The notes beneath the pieces are model-generated. The model was not told the origin of the DNA. It worked only from the letters and a program-made list of their open reading frames with translations, and did no database searches. Source: JACVRW01 sp963819635 (GTDB lineage Bacteria > Actinomycetota > Thermoleophilia > Solirubrobacterales > Thermoleophilaceae). Taken from it: a stretch of DNA of 64,000 bases. The DNA is taken from positions 248,001-312,000 of the forward strand of contig CAWFWX010000005.1 of the NCBI GenBank assembly GCA_963819635.1, read 5' to 3'. Made by a program: the position numbers and the translations under genes. Every line of letters begins with the position of its first letter. Position 1 is the stretch's first letter. Shown piece by piece: positions 7,415 through 15,908 of this stretch.

Positions 7415-8068
7415 CTAGTAGGGCGGGAAGTCCGCGTACCACTCGCCGAGCGCTCTGAACGCCCCCCAGAACTCCCGCTTCGCGTCCTCGTCGTCGAGCG
7501 AGCGGTCTATGTCCGGGACGGTGAGAGCGTCGATCGATGGCGTGAGCCGCTGGATCTCGCCCGGCTTCAGCTCGAGCCGGCGGCCGAGGGGGACGTGCAG
7601 GTCGTTCAGCTCCTCGAGCGCCTCCTCGCCCATGACCACGACGATGCGCGGCTGCACGATCGCGATCTCCTCCAGCACGCGGGCGCGGCAGGCCGGCGCG
7701 CAGTCGTCGGTGTCGTGGACCGGGCACTTCACGAAGACGGTGCCGTAGACGGCGAGCGGATCGATGCCGAGCCGCTTGAAGCTCTTCATGAGGGCGCTGC
7801 CGGCGCGGCCGTAGAACGCCACTCCCTCCTCGATCTCCGACGGCATCGGCGCGAACTTGAGCAGCATGATGTCGGCCTGGGGATGCCCCGAGCCGAGCAC
7901 GGGCATGAGGTTGCCCCGCGGGCAGAGGTCGCACGACTGGATGTCGCGCGTGAGCTGGTTCAGCTCGCGGATGGCGCGCTCGAGGTACTTCTCGCGAATC
8001 TCGTCGTCGGTTGCCGGCACCGTCCCACTGGCTTTTGACGGACCTGCCTGGGCTCCTTTCGAGCGCAT
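7415..8068 (-). CDS. Uracil-DNA glycosylase-like (family 4/5 fold) protein
   Basis: 217 residues. Cysteines placed as in the 4Fe-4S family-4/5 uracil-DNA glycosylases are present: CDLCPRG at residues ~46-52 and VKCPVH...CAPAC in the middle. The segment EEGVAFYGRAGSALMKSF matches the family's G-x-P-F-x-G-x-A-G core. The usual GEAPG active-site start is replaced by KFAPMP and no HPS motif is visible, so glycosylase activity is doubtful. Its ATG overlaps the stop of the glycosyltransferase-PHP gene (TGATG); an in-frame GTG lies one codon earlier. It may be a repair enzyme of altered specificity. Confidence 0.75.
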   Translation of the reverse strand: MRSKGAQAGPSKASGTVPATDDEIREKYLERAIRELNQLTRDIQSCDLCPRGNLMPVLGSGHPQADIMLLKFAPMPSEIEEGVAFYGRAGSALMKSFKRLGIDPLAVYGTVFVKCPVHDTDDCAPACRARVLEEIAIVQPRIVVVMGEEALEELNDLHVPLGRRLELKPGEIQRLTPSIDALTVPDIDRSLDDEDAKREFWGAFRALGEWYADFPPY

Positions 8069-9906
8069 CACTTCTTGCCCCGCGTCTGGATGAACTTGAG
8101 CGCCTGGACGTACAGGAGCGATTGCTTCTTCCGGACGATGTCGGCGTCGCGCAGCGACTCGAGAAATTCCTCCGGGCCGTCGAAGTCGCGCATCCGGATC
8201 TTCACCGAGCCGAGCCCCTGGGCCACGTGGCTGTCCGAGCCGGCGCCGGCCACGATCCGGTACTTGGCGGCGAAGCGGGCCGCCTCCTCGTTGAAGGCCG
8301 AGAAGGCCACGCGCGGGTTGAAGACCTCCATCGCGTCGATCTCCTCCACCACGTCGAGCAGGTGCTCGTAGTCCGGGACCGCATGCATACGGTCGAAGGG
8401 ATGCGGGACGTATACGAGCCCCCCCTGCCGGCGGATCTCCGCGATCGTCTCCTGGAGCGTCATCCCGCGCGGGATCTTCTCCTCGATGAATAGGCCGATC
8501 ACCTCGCCCTGGTCGGCCGTCTTCACCTCCTCGGCCACGATCACCTTGATCCCGTTGGCCCGGTCACGCGCCTCGAGCGCCCCCGAGATCTCGTTGTGGT
8601 CGGTGATGGCGATCGCGCCGAGGCCGACGCGCTTGGCCGTGTCCAGCAGCGTGTCCACCGGTGTGGCGCAGTCGGGCGAGTGGTCGGTGTGCATGTGGAG
8701 GTCCACGTGCACGAAGTCGCGCGTGCCGAGCCGGTGCCGCACGCGCGCGTCCCCGCTCCCGTCGTGGCGGCGCGCGGCGATGCGCTCGTACAGCTCCTCG
8801 TAGTCGTCGGCCACGCGCGACCACTCGAAGTCGGCGTGACGGCTTCGGATCTGGCCGGCGTAGTGCTCCACCAGGTCGGGATCGCGAATGAGGCGCTCGA
8901 GCTGCGCCGCGAGCGTGAGCGCGTCGCGCGGCTCGAACAGCCTCCCGAGCTCGCCGTCGCGCACGAGCTCCTCGTACTGCGGCAGGCGCGCCACCACCGG
9001 GACCGCCCCGCCGGCCATCGCTCGCAGAACCAGCTGCGGGGCCGGCGCGGTGCCGGCCGACGCAGCCACGGCGATCGTGGCGCGGGAGAGGTACTGCGCC
9101 TCCGAGCCGTCCGCGGGCCCCACGAGCGCCACGCGCTCGCGCAGCCGGTGCGACAGCGTCGGCGGCGTTGCGGCGGTGGGGTCCTGCATCCAGATCGTCG
9201 CCCGCCAGTCGAGGTCGCGCGGCAGGCGCCGCAGCGCGCGCAGGAACAGCCGCAGCGCGCCGCGCTCCTCGGCGAGCGAGAAGACGATCTCCGGCGGGCC
9301 CTCGTGCTTCTTGGCCGAGCGCTCATGGAGGTCGGCGCCGGGGTGGATGACGGTGTAGTCGCCCGGGAAGTAGCGCTCCACCAGGTCGCGCGTGGCCGCG
9401 AAGCTGGCGGTGCGCCCGTCGAGGCGGCCGAACAGGAGCTCCACGACCTTTCTGGCGACCTGGGTCGAGACGAAGCGCTCGGTTGTCGAGTGGAACGTGC
9501 CCACGTTGAGCGCGCGCGAATGGCGGAGCGCCGCCGACGCCGCGCTGGGCGCGAACGGCTCGTGCACATGGACGAAGTCGAACTCGGCGCGGTCGAGCAG
9601 CTCCTCGAGCGTCCGCGAGACGTCGAGCGGAAGCGACACGGAGCCACCGCGCCGGAACGGCAGCGACTGGCCGATGGCCAGCATCGAGGCGCAGCCCGGC
9701 GACGACCAGAGCGCGTCGGGATTGGTGCGCAGCGCCTTGACGGTCTGGCGCCCGTCGCGGATCAGCTCGCGCGAGTCGGAGGGCGCGACGACCACGACCC
9801 GGTGGCCGCGCGCGCACAGCTCATCCGAGAGCCGCTCGACGAACCGGTTCACCTCGTGATGCTGCTCCCAGGGCCAGGGGGTTACTTGGGCTATCGAGAA
9901 CGGCAC
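8068..9906 (-). CDS. Glycosyltransferase family 4 fused to a PHP phosphoesterase domain
   Basis: 612 residues with two domains. Residues ~1-375 are a GT-B glycosyltransferase: VNRFVERLSDELCARGHRVVVVAPSD at the N-terminus, HVHEPFAPSAASAALRHSRA, and PQLVLRAMAGGAVPVVARLPQYEELVRDGELGRLFEP as the donor-site helix. Residues ~395-575 are a PHP metal-dependent phosphoesterase with DLHMHTDHSPDC, ITDHNEISGA, VIVAEEVKT, VPHPFDRMH and GAGSDSHVAQGLG. A GTG start is used. It follows the inositol-phosphate synthase gene on the same strand, fitting glycosylation plus dephosphorylation in inositol-lipid synthesis. That link is inference. No clear Shine-Dalgarno is seen; a long hairpin ends 8 bases upstream. 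Confidence 0.9.
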   Translation of the reverse strand: MPFSIAQVTPWPWEQHHEVNRFVERLSDELCARGHRVVVVAPSDSRELIRDGRQTVKALRTNPDALWSSPGCASMLAIGQSLPFRRGGSVSLPLDVSRTLEELLDRAEFDFVHVHEPFAPSAASAALRHSRALNVGTFHSTTERFVSTQVARKVVELLFGRLDGRTASFAATRDLVERYFPGDYTVIHPGADLHERSAKKHEGPPEIVFSLAEERGALRLFLRALRRLPRDLDWRATIWMQDPTAATPPTLSHRLRERVALVGPADGSEAQYLSRATIAVAASAGTAPAPQLVLRAMAGGAVPVVARLPQYEELVRDGELGRLFEPRDALTLAAQLERLIRDPDLVEHYAGQIRSRHADFEWSRVADDYEELYERIAARRHDGSGDARVRHRLGTRDFVHVDLHMHTDHSPDCATPVDTLLDTAKRVGLGAIAITDHNEISGALEARDRANGIKVIVAEEVKTADQGEVIGLFIEEKIPRGMTLQETIAEIRRQGGLVYVPHPFDRMHAVPDYEHLLDVVEEIDAMEVFNPRVAFSAFNEEAARFAAKYRIVAGAGSDSHVAQGLGSVKIRMRDFDGPEEFLESLRDADIVRKKQSLLYVQALKFIQTRGKK

Positions 9907-9913
9907 GGTTCAT

Positions 9914-10005
9914 GAACTACAGCACTGAGGAAGAGGGACTGTCCTGGATAGAGGCCCTATACGGGCACTTAGGCAGGACAGTCCATGTCCTCAATGCTGT
10001 CGTTC
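9914..10005. ncRNA. Long imperfect hairpin, copy A of a structured repeat
   Basis: The intergenic space holds nested inverted repeats: GAAC/GTTC, ACAGCA/TGCTGT, TGAGGA/TCCTCA, a perfect 11-bp GGACTGTCCTG (9936-9946)/CAGGACAGTCC (9974-9984) stem, and an inner GCCC/GGGC hairpin with loop TATAC. The core 9939-9981 matches 31365-31407 at 33 of 43 positions, with conserved stems and loop. On the minus strand it would be the leader just before the glycosyltransferase-PHP gene. A terminator, a cis-regulatory RNA or a REP/MITE-type repeat are all possible. Confidence 0.6.
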
Positions 10006-10011
10006 GGGCCG

Positions 10012-11205
10012 CTAGGCGGTATCGATCGTCGTCTCGGCGTCCGCCGCCGGCTTCGGCGCCGGCTTCTGCCCCGGCAGGCTCCGCGCTCCGCCGTACTCCG
10101 CGATGAACGCCTCGACCATGTCGCGTGCAACCGGGTCCGGGTGCTGCTCCGGCGGCGACTTCATCAGGTACGCCGAGGCGCCCTCGATCGGGCCGCCGAG
10201 GTGGTGGTTCATCGCGAGCTTGCAGCAGCGCACCGCGTCGATCACGATGCCGGCCGAGTTCGGCGAGTCCCACACCTCGAGCTTCGCCTCGAGCGTGAGC
10301 GGCACGTCGCCGAAGGCCTCGCCCTCGATCCGGATGTGCGCCCACTTGCGGTCGGTGAGCCACGGCACGTAGTCCGAGGGGCCGATGTAGACGTCGTCCT
10401 TCGGGAGCTCGTGGCCCATGACCGAGGTCACGGCCTGCGTCTTCGAGATCTTCTTCGACTCGAGGCGCTCGCGCTCGAGCATGTTGTAGAAGTCCATGTT
10501 GCCGCCGACGTTGAGCTGCGACGTCCGCTTCATCTCGACGCCGCGCTCGTAGAAGAGCCGCGCCAGCATCCGGTGCACGATCGTCGCGCCGACCTGGGAC
10601 TTGATGTCGTCGCCGATGACGGGCAGCCCGGCCTTCTCGAAGCGGGTCGCCCAGTAGTGCTGCTGGGCGATGAACACGGGGATGCAGTTCACGAAGCCGC
10701 AGCCCGCGTCGAGGATCTGCTCGACGTACCACTTCGTCGCCTGCTCGGACCCGACCGGCAGGTACGAGACCACTACGTCCGTCTTCGTCTCCTTGAGGAT
10801 GCCCACGATGTCGTCGGTCTCGCCCGGCGCCTTCGTGATCTTCTCCTTGAGGTACTTGCCGAGGCCGTCGTGCGTCATGCCGCGGTAGACCGGCACGTCG
10901 AGGTTCGGCACGTCGGCGAACTTGATCGTGTTGTTCTGGCCCGACCAGATCGCCTCGGAGAGGTCCTTGCCGACCTTGTCGGCATCGATGTCGAAGGCGG
11001 CGCTGAACTCGATGTCCGAGATGTGGTAGCCGCCCAGGTCCACGTGCATGAGGCCGGGGACGGACTCGTTCGGATCGGCGTCCTTGTAGTACTCGACGCC
11101 CTGGACGAGCGACGAGGCGCAGTTTCCGACTCCGATGATCGCGACGCGCACCTTGTCGCCCTGGTAGCGAGAGCCGCCGTTTGAAGAGATTGCTGAATCA
11201 GTCAT
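10012..11205 (-). CDS. ino1: Inositol-3-phosphate synthase
   Basis: 397-residue NAD-dependent enzyme converting glucose 6-phosphate to inositol 3-phosphate. The N-terminal NAD site VRVAIIGVGNCASSL is at residues ~19-33. The family blocks VVVSYLPVGSEQA, CIPVFIA, PVIGDDIKSQVGATI and LNVGGNMDFYNM (catalytic core) follow, with LEVWDSPNSAGIVIDAVRCCK near the C-terminus. Length is that of the short prokaryotic type. The adjacent CDP-alcohol phosphotransferase can use the product for phosphatidylinositol-phosphate synthesis. ATG start at 11205. Confidence 0.96.
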   Translation of the reverse strand: MTDSAISSNGGSRYQGDKVRVAIIGVGNCASSLVQGVEYYKDADPNESVPGLMHVDLGGYHISDIEFSAAFDIDADKVGKDLSEAIWSGQNNTIKFADVPNLDVPVYRGMTHDGLGKYLKEKITKAPGETDDIVGILKETKTDVVVSYLPVGSEQATKWYVEQILDAGCGFVNCIPVFIAQQHYWATRFEKAGLPVIGDDIKSQVGATIVHRMLARLFYERGVEMKRTSQLNVGGNMDFYNMLERERLESKKISKTQAVTSVMGHELPKDDVYIGPSDYVPWLTDRKWAHIRIEGEAFGDVPLTLEAKLEVWDSPNSAGIVIDAVRCCKLAMNHHLGGPIEGASAYLMKSPPEQHPDPVARDMVEAFIAEYGGARSLPGQKPAPKPAADAETTIDTA

Positions 11206-11236
11206 CGAGGGAACACACCCGCCAAGCTTGTCTGGG

Positions 11237-11845
11237 TTACACGGTGCCCGCGCCGCCGGCGAGCTGCCGGCGCACGTGAAGCACCCTTTGAAGTGCCGTG
11301 AAAACGGTGAGTCCGGCCATCACGTAGATGGCCGGCTCGAGCAGGTCCAGTCCCGGAATCAGCTCCTCATCAGCGAAGACCAGACCCGCCGAGAGGATAA
11401 CTACCCGAACTGCGCGGGAAGCGATCCCGGCCTTCCCCTCCACGCCGAGCGCCTCGGCGCGCGCGCGGGTGTAGCTGACCATGAACGAGCCCACCACCGC
11501 GATCACGGTGGCGCCCACGGCCAGGTCGTTGCCGTCCTGGGCGAACCAGGTGGCTACGGCGGCCAGCACAACGCCCTCCTCGACGCGGTCGAGCGTGGAG
11601 TCGAGGAACGCCCCGAAGGGGGTGCCCTTCCCGGACATCCGCGAGTAGCGGCCGTCCAGCATGTCGCAGAGCGAGCCGAGGATGAACGCGACGCCCGCGA
11701 GCACGAAGTGGTGCTCGAGGATCAGGACGGCCGCGATCAGGTTGCCGATCAGGCCTGTCACCGAGATGGCGTTCGGCGTCAGCCTGGACTCGATCAGGCG
11801 GTTGCGCGCGAGCTCCCGCATCTCCGCGGTTGTGCGAATGCTCAT
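11237..11845 (-). CDS. CDP-alcohol phosphotransferase (phosphatidylinositol-phosphate-synthase-like)
   Basis: 202-residue membrane enzyme. The CDP-alcohol phosphotransferase signature is complete apart from a Ser for Ala: DMLDGRYSR, then G eight residues on, then D-x3-D (GAFLDSTLDR), at residues ~62-85. About six hydrophobic segments are visible. Next to inositol-3-phosphate synthase, the likely reaction is CDP-diacylglycerol plus inositol 3-phosphate to phosphatidylinositol phosphate, as in mycobacteria. PgsA-type glycerol phosphate transfer cannot be excluded by sequence alone. The ATG overlaps the upstream PAP2 gene stop by 4 nt. Confidence 0.88.
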   Translation of the reverse strand: MSIRTTAEMRELARNRLIESRLTPNAISVTGLIGNLIAAVLILEHHFVLAGVAFILGSLCDMLDGRYSRMSGKGTPFGAFLDSTLDRVEEGVVLAAVATWFAQDGNDLAVGATVIAVVGSFMVSYTRARAEALGVEGKAGIASRAVRVVILSAGLVFADEELIPGLDLLEPAIYVMAGLTVFTALQRVLHVRRQLAGGAGTV

Positions 11846-12633
11846 GCGTGTGCCGTGCGAAACGCCCAGGCATCCGGGCGAGCGCGGGCGAACGCCGCGC
11901 TGGCGGCGTAGGCCGAGAGAACGGCAACGAGCGCGCCGAGCGCGGCGTCGAGCCAGAAGTGGTTGGCGGTGACCATCACGACGAAGGTCACGACAACGGG
12001 ATAGATCGCCCAGAGCACCTTCGCCGCGCGGCGCCTCACGAGCATGATCGCCGGCACCGCGATCATGAGCGCGAAGGCCACGTGCATGCTGGGTACGGCG
12101 GCGAACGGGTTGTAGAGCACGTTCGCGCTCTGCTCGGCGTTCTCGCCGACGAAGCTCGCGACGGAGTCGCTGAAGCCCCACTCGGGGAGGAAGCGCGGGG
12201 GCGCGGTCGGATAGGCCATGTAGCCGACGAGCGCCAGGCCCATCGCGACCAGGAACATGTTGCGCACGAAGTAGAAGGCGTGGTTGCGCGCGATGTAGAG
12301 CCAGATGAGGAACGTCGTCGTGATCACGAAGTGCGAGTTCACGTACATCCAGCTCGAGGCTGTGGTGATCCATTGCGTGCCCTCGGCCCACGCCTGGAGG
12401 CCCGGTTCGAAGAACAGTCCAAGGGCGCGCTCGGCGTCGACGAGGTTGCGTGCGTTCTCGAACGCGAGCGCCGCCTGGCCGTCCACGATGCCGCGGACGA
12501 TCCGGTACAGGTAGTAGGCGCCGGCGAACAGCACGAGCTGCCGGATGGCGTCGAGCCAGCCGTTCGGGAGCCAGCGTCCGCTCAGGCGCCAGACCCGACT
12601 CAGCTGGACCAGGAGCGGGTGGGAGGGGGGCAC
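11842..12633 (-). CDS. PAP2-superfamily membrane phosphatase/inositol phosphotransferase-like
   Basis: 263 residues with about six transmembrane helices. The PAP2 blocks are YPTAPPRFLPEWG, then VPSMHVAFALM (catalytic His) and ANHFWLDAALG (His-x3-Asp). This spacing matches the AUR1-like subgroup often annotated as inositol phosphorylceramide synthase-like. Its neighbours are the CDP-alcohol phosphotransferase and inositol-phosphate synthase, so it may dephosphorylate phosphatidylinositol phosphate or move an inositol-phosphate group. That is inference from context. A GTG start is used (cac at 12631-12633). Confidence 0.85.
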   Translation of the reverse strand: MPPSHPLLVQLSRVWRLSGRWLPNGWLDAIRQLVLFAGAYYLYRIVRGIVDGQAALAFENARNLVDAERALGLFFEPGLQAWAEGTQWITTASSWMYVNSHFVITTTFLIWLYIARNHAFYFVRNMFLVAMGLALVGYMAYPTAPPRFLPEWGFSDSVASFVGENAEQSANVLYNPFAAVPSMHVAFALMIAVPAIMLVRRRAAKVLWAIYPVVVTFVVMVTANHFWLDAALGALVAVLSAYAASAAFARARPDAWAFRTAHA

Positions 12634-12652
12634 GGCCGTTTAGCGTAGCGGG

Positions 12653-14368
12653 CTAGCCGTCGTCGCAGCGGCGCCCGCGAGAGACCAACCGCTCGGGCGC
12701 GAAGCGGGTCGACATGCGGACGAAGCCGACCTCGTCGGCGATCACCTTCGTCCAGTCGCCGTAGGGCTCGACGCACGCGTTCGACGCGAACCAGTACGGC
12801 GTCCAGCGCACCTTCACGATCGCCTCGCCCGGGCGCTTGACGTCGAGCAGCAGCTCGTCGGACTGGAACTGCTCGAGCAGTATCCGCGCGCTCTTCTGCG
12901 AGATCACGAGCGGGGCGGGAAGCAGGACCTCGTACACGCGCCAGTCGTCGGACTTCCAGCGGAGCCGCAGGTAGGGCAGGCCCTTCTCGATGAGTGCCCG
13001 CTCGCGGTAGGAGCTCTTGTCGGGCTTGGCGCTCGGTAGGGCCACGTAGCGGACGGCGTTGTCGACGAGCCAGCTGGCGTAGGTCAGCTGGTTCAGCGGC
13101 CCCTTGTAGAAGATGGGGTTGAGGCGAGTGTCGAGCTGGCGCAGCCAGCCGCGCGCGAGCGCCTGGTCCATCGCCACCTCGGAGCCCTCCCAGTGCGAGC
13201 GCGTGAAGGGGATCTCGATGCGGCGCTGGTCGGGCAGGCGGAACAGGAACTCCTTGAGCGGCGTGAAGTAGTCCGCCTTGGCGGCCGGGTCCTCGATGTA
13301 CTTCTTCACGTCGCGCACCGCCGGCGACCACTGCCACAGCGCGAGGCTCGCGAAGCCGGCTACCAGGATCGGCCATGCCCACCATCGCTTGGTCCACGGC
13401 TGCCCCCAGACGGCGCACAGAAGGACCGGGCCTCCGAACAGCGCGCCGAGCCGAACCGCGTTGCCGCCCATCGGCGTCTCGAGCAGGAGCGCGGCCGTGG
13501 CGCCGAGCGCGTACAGGACGGCTCCCCAGCGCAGCGCCTTCTGGTCGCGCGGCAGGACGATCACGCACGCGAGCGCGAACAGCGGGATCGGTACGTACGC
13601 CGAGGTCGGGAACGGCGCCCAGCCGCCCTCGGGGAATGCCCACGACAGGAAGACGGGCGGGAGGAAGGCCGCGGCGGCGATCGCGAGGCCCTCGGAGCGC
13701 TTGGGACGGTCCTTCCGCTCGGCGATTGCGTACGCCACCCCCGCCATCGCCAGGAAGAGCCCAGCCACCGGGCTGCCGAGCGGGCAGAGCACGGCGAGGG
13801 CGATCGCGACCCAGTAGCGGCCGCGCTGGAGCGCCAGGAGCGCGCCCAGGCCGAGCGCCACTCCGATCGCGAACGGCAGCCGGCTCGTGAAGAGCAGCGT
13901 CGCGCTGGCTGCGCCAAACCAGATCGAACCCCAGCGGGCTCGCTCGTCGCCGAACCAGCCCCGTGCGAGCGGCGGGAAGAGCGCCGCGCACGACATCGAT
14001 GCGAGCGCCAGCGCGAGCGGCGAGCCGAGAAGCCAGGCGAGCGGCGGCGACAGGACGCTGTAGGCCGGCGTGTGGTGGCCGCCGTACCACTGCCCGTTCC
14101 AGATCGTGAAGCCCTCCTGGCCGAACAGGTCGGCGCGGAAGGTGTGGGCGGCGAGGTCGACCGTGCGCGGCTGCCAGATCAGGTAGGCGATCGTGAACAG
14201 CAGCGCCACGACCAGCGGAGCGGCCTTCCACGGGTCGATGCCCCGGTACCAGCGGGCAGCCGAGGGTCGCCGTCGGGTGATCCGTGGCGATGACGCCGCA
14301 GTCTCCTCGGGGGTGGTCGGTGGAGAGGAGGGCGGCGCTGAGACGGCGGACGGCCCTTCGCGCAGCAC
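12653..14368 (-). CDS. Large polytopic membrane protein, GT-C-like
   Basis: 571 residues: a short cytoplasmic Pro/Ser-rich head, then about ten hydrophobic helices to residue ~350, then a ~220-residue extracellular soluble domain with DQRRIEIPFTRSHWEGSEVAM. After the first helix comes VDLAAHTFRADLFGQEGFTIWNGQWYGG, whose Asp/His-rich first loop resembles the catalytic loop of GT-C polyprenyl-phosphate-dependent glycosyltransferases. The product is not recognised. Position beside inositol-lipid genes makes a role in a lipid-linked glycan plausible but unproven. Confidence 0.7.
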   Translation of the reverse strand: MLREGPSAVSAPPSSPPTTPEETAASSPRITRRRPSAARWYRGIDPWKAAPLVVALLFTIAYLIWQPRTVDLAAHTFRADLFGQEGFTIWNGQWYGGHHTPAYSVLSPPLAWLLGSPLALALASMSCAALFPPLARGWFGDERARWGSIWFGAASATLLFTSRLPFAIGVALGLGALLALQRGRYWVAIALAVLCPLGSPVAGLFLAMAGVAYAIAERKDRPKRSEGLAIAAAAFLPPVFLSWAFPEGGWAPFPTSAYVPIPLFALACVIVLPRDQKALRWGAVLYALGATAALLLETPMGGNAVRLGALFGGPVLLCAVWGQPWTKRWWAWPILVAGFASLALWQWSPAVRDVKKYIEDPAAKADYFTPLKEFLFRLPDQRRIEIPFTRSHWEGSEVAMDQALARGWLRQLDTRLNPIFYKGPLNQLTYASWLVDNAVRYVALPSAKPDKSSYRERALIEKGLPYLRLRWKSDDWRVYEVLLPAPLVISQKSARILLEQFQSDELLLDVKRPGEAIVKVRWTPYWFASNACVEPYGDWTKVIADEVGFVRMSTRFAPERLVSRGRRCDDG

Positions 14369-14380
14369 GAAGGGGACAGC

Positions 14381-15055
14381 TTAGAAGGACGGCGCGGGTG
14401 CGGGGGCCGCTGAGCTCCCGCAGGCGTCGCCGCTGCACGCCTCGCCCGGCTCCTCGGTGACCTCCGCGCCGGCTTCCGGCGCGCGCTGCCGCCTCACGGG
14501 GGCGGCCTTGTCGACGACCGCCTCGTCCCGCTTTGGGGCTCTCGCGGCGCCGCGCGGCGGCTGGCCGCCGGCCTGAGGCGGTGCGGTTGCCGCAACGGGC
14601 CCGACCGCGGTGGCGGCCTGCTCCACGACCTTCCTCACCTTGACGACCTTGGTCACGCGAACGACGTTGATCGGCCTGACGGGCGCGGCCTTTGCCTCCG
14701 CTTCCACCGAGGTCTGCTCCTGGAGACCTACCACCATCAATGCGATCGGCAGCGCGAGCGCCACGGTCGCCACGGCGCTCACCCGGCTCAGCCGGCGACG
14801 GTGCGGGCCGGAGTTGAGTCGTGAGTTCGCCGCGCCGACGCGGCTGCTGATGCGCTCGCCGCGGGTGGTCTCCCAGAGCGCGCGCTCGAATGGGATGAGC
14901 GCAAACATGAGCAGCTCGAGGCACACGGTCCAGGCAACGCCACGGACGAGCCAGGACGTGACCGTGTCCACCTCGTCGAAGACGATCGGCCACCAGAGCA
15001 GCACGACGCCCGCCGAGAGGCCGCCCGCGATCGACTTGGAGAGGAACTGACGCAC
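14381..15055 (-). CDS. Membrane protein with Pro/Ala-rich tail, unknown function
   Basis: 224 residues. Hydrophobic segments lie at ~8-25, ~38-56 and ~90-112, with a basic cytoplasmic loop between the second and third (ERISSRVGAANSRLNSGPHRRRL). The remaining ~110 residues are extracytoplasmic: a Lys/Val-rich stretch (VVRVTKVVKVRKVV), then low-complexity Ala/Pro/Arg sequence, and a short CSGDACGSS cysteine pair near the end. No family is recognised. It stands first in the minus-strand run that leads to the inositol genes. Confidence 0.6.
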   Translation of the reverse strand: MRQFLSKSIAGGLSAGVVLLWWPIVFDEVDTVTSWLVRGVAWTVCLELLMFALIPFERALWETTRGERISSRVGAANSRLNSGPHRRRLSRVSAVATVALALPIALMVVGLQEQTSVEAEAKAAPVRPINVVRVTKVVKVRKVVEQAATAVGPVAATAPPQAGGQPPRGAARAPKRDEAVVDKAAPVRRQRAPEAGAEVTEEPGEACSGDACGSSAAPAPAPSF

Positions 15056-15108
15056 GACTCCTTTGACTCGACAACCAATCGCCGAGCTTGAGGTCCCTCA
15101 GGAACTCT

Positions 15109-15881
15109 TTAGGCGCGGAGGAAGTGGCCCGCCCGGTCGACCAGCTCGGGCCGCCCGTGCCAAGGCCAGTGGCCGCCCTCCACGAGCTCGACGGTGACGT
15201 CCCCGCCGAGCGCGTCGGCGTGGCGCTGCGCGAACTCGGCGGGCAGGTACGGGTCGTCGGTGGACCAGATGATCAGCGCCGGCGCGTCGCACGTCGCCGA
15301 GCCGCTCGCCGGCGCGCGCCAGGACCTCCGGGCGGCGCGGAGCGGTAGAGCTTGAGTATCGCGCGCTGGGTGCCGTGGTCGAACGTCTCCCACGCGGCGT
15401 CGGCGATCTCCCGCGGCAGCTCGCGCCGCAGTCCCCAGCGCGTCGTGAAGCCCATGAGCAGCTCGCCCACGCCGGGCGTCCGCCAGCCGCGCGCCACGCG
15501 GTGCCAGCGGTAGCCGGGCACGAACGGCACGATCGGGAACATCACGATCCGCTCGATGCGCTCGGGGAAACGCTGGGCGAGCGCCAGCCCGACGGCGCCC
15601 CAGTCGTGCATCACGAGCGCGAAGCGGTCGAGCCCCAGCTCGTCGACGAACGCCTCGAGGAAGCGGTCGTAGCCCGCGATCGAGTAGTCGAAGTCGGCCG
15701 GCTTCGCCGAGCGGCCGAAGCCGGGCAGGTCCGGGGCGATCCCGCCGAATCGCTCGAGGAACGGCGTCCAGTCCCACGAGTGCGTCGGCACGCCGTGCAG
15801 GTACAGGATCGGGACGTCGCCGGCGCGGCGATGGTGCACCGCCAGGCCGGCGACCTCGGCGGTGCGCTCGACGATCTCCAC
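15109..15881 (-). CDS. Alpha/beta hydrolase (haloalkane-dehalogenase-like), frameshifted
   Basis: About 256 residues if two single-base insertions are removed. The N-terminal part (15273-15881) has YLHGVPTHSWDW (oxyanion HG), DLPGFGRSAKPADFDYS and VMHDWGAVGLALAQ with the nucleophile Asp of the dehalogenase group. The C-terminal part, two frames away, has APALIIWSTDDPYLP (acid) and VELVEGGHWPWHGRP (catalytic His). The frame changes lie near 15330-15332 (an extra C in a CCC run on the coding strand) and near 15286-15290. Corrected length is a whole number of codons. All catalytic residues survive, so sequence error is more likely than decay. Confidence 0.8.
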
Positions 15882-15908
15882 GGGGGCGCTTCATACCATC
15901 AGGCGCTC

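Noticed and set aside
12600..15074. 824-codon minus-strand frame spanning two membrane-protein genes
   Set aside because: It reads out of frame with the two well-formed membrane proteins and is rich in Arg/Ala/Pro without helices.
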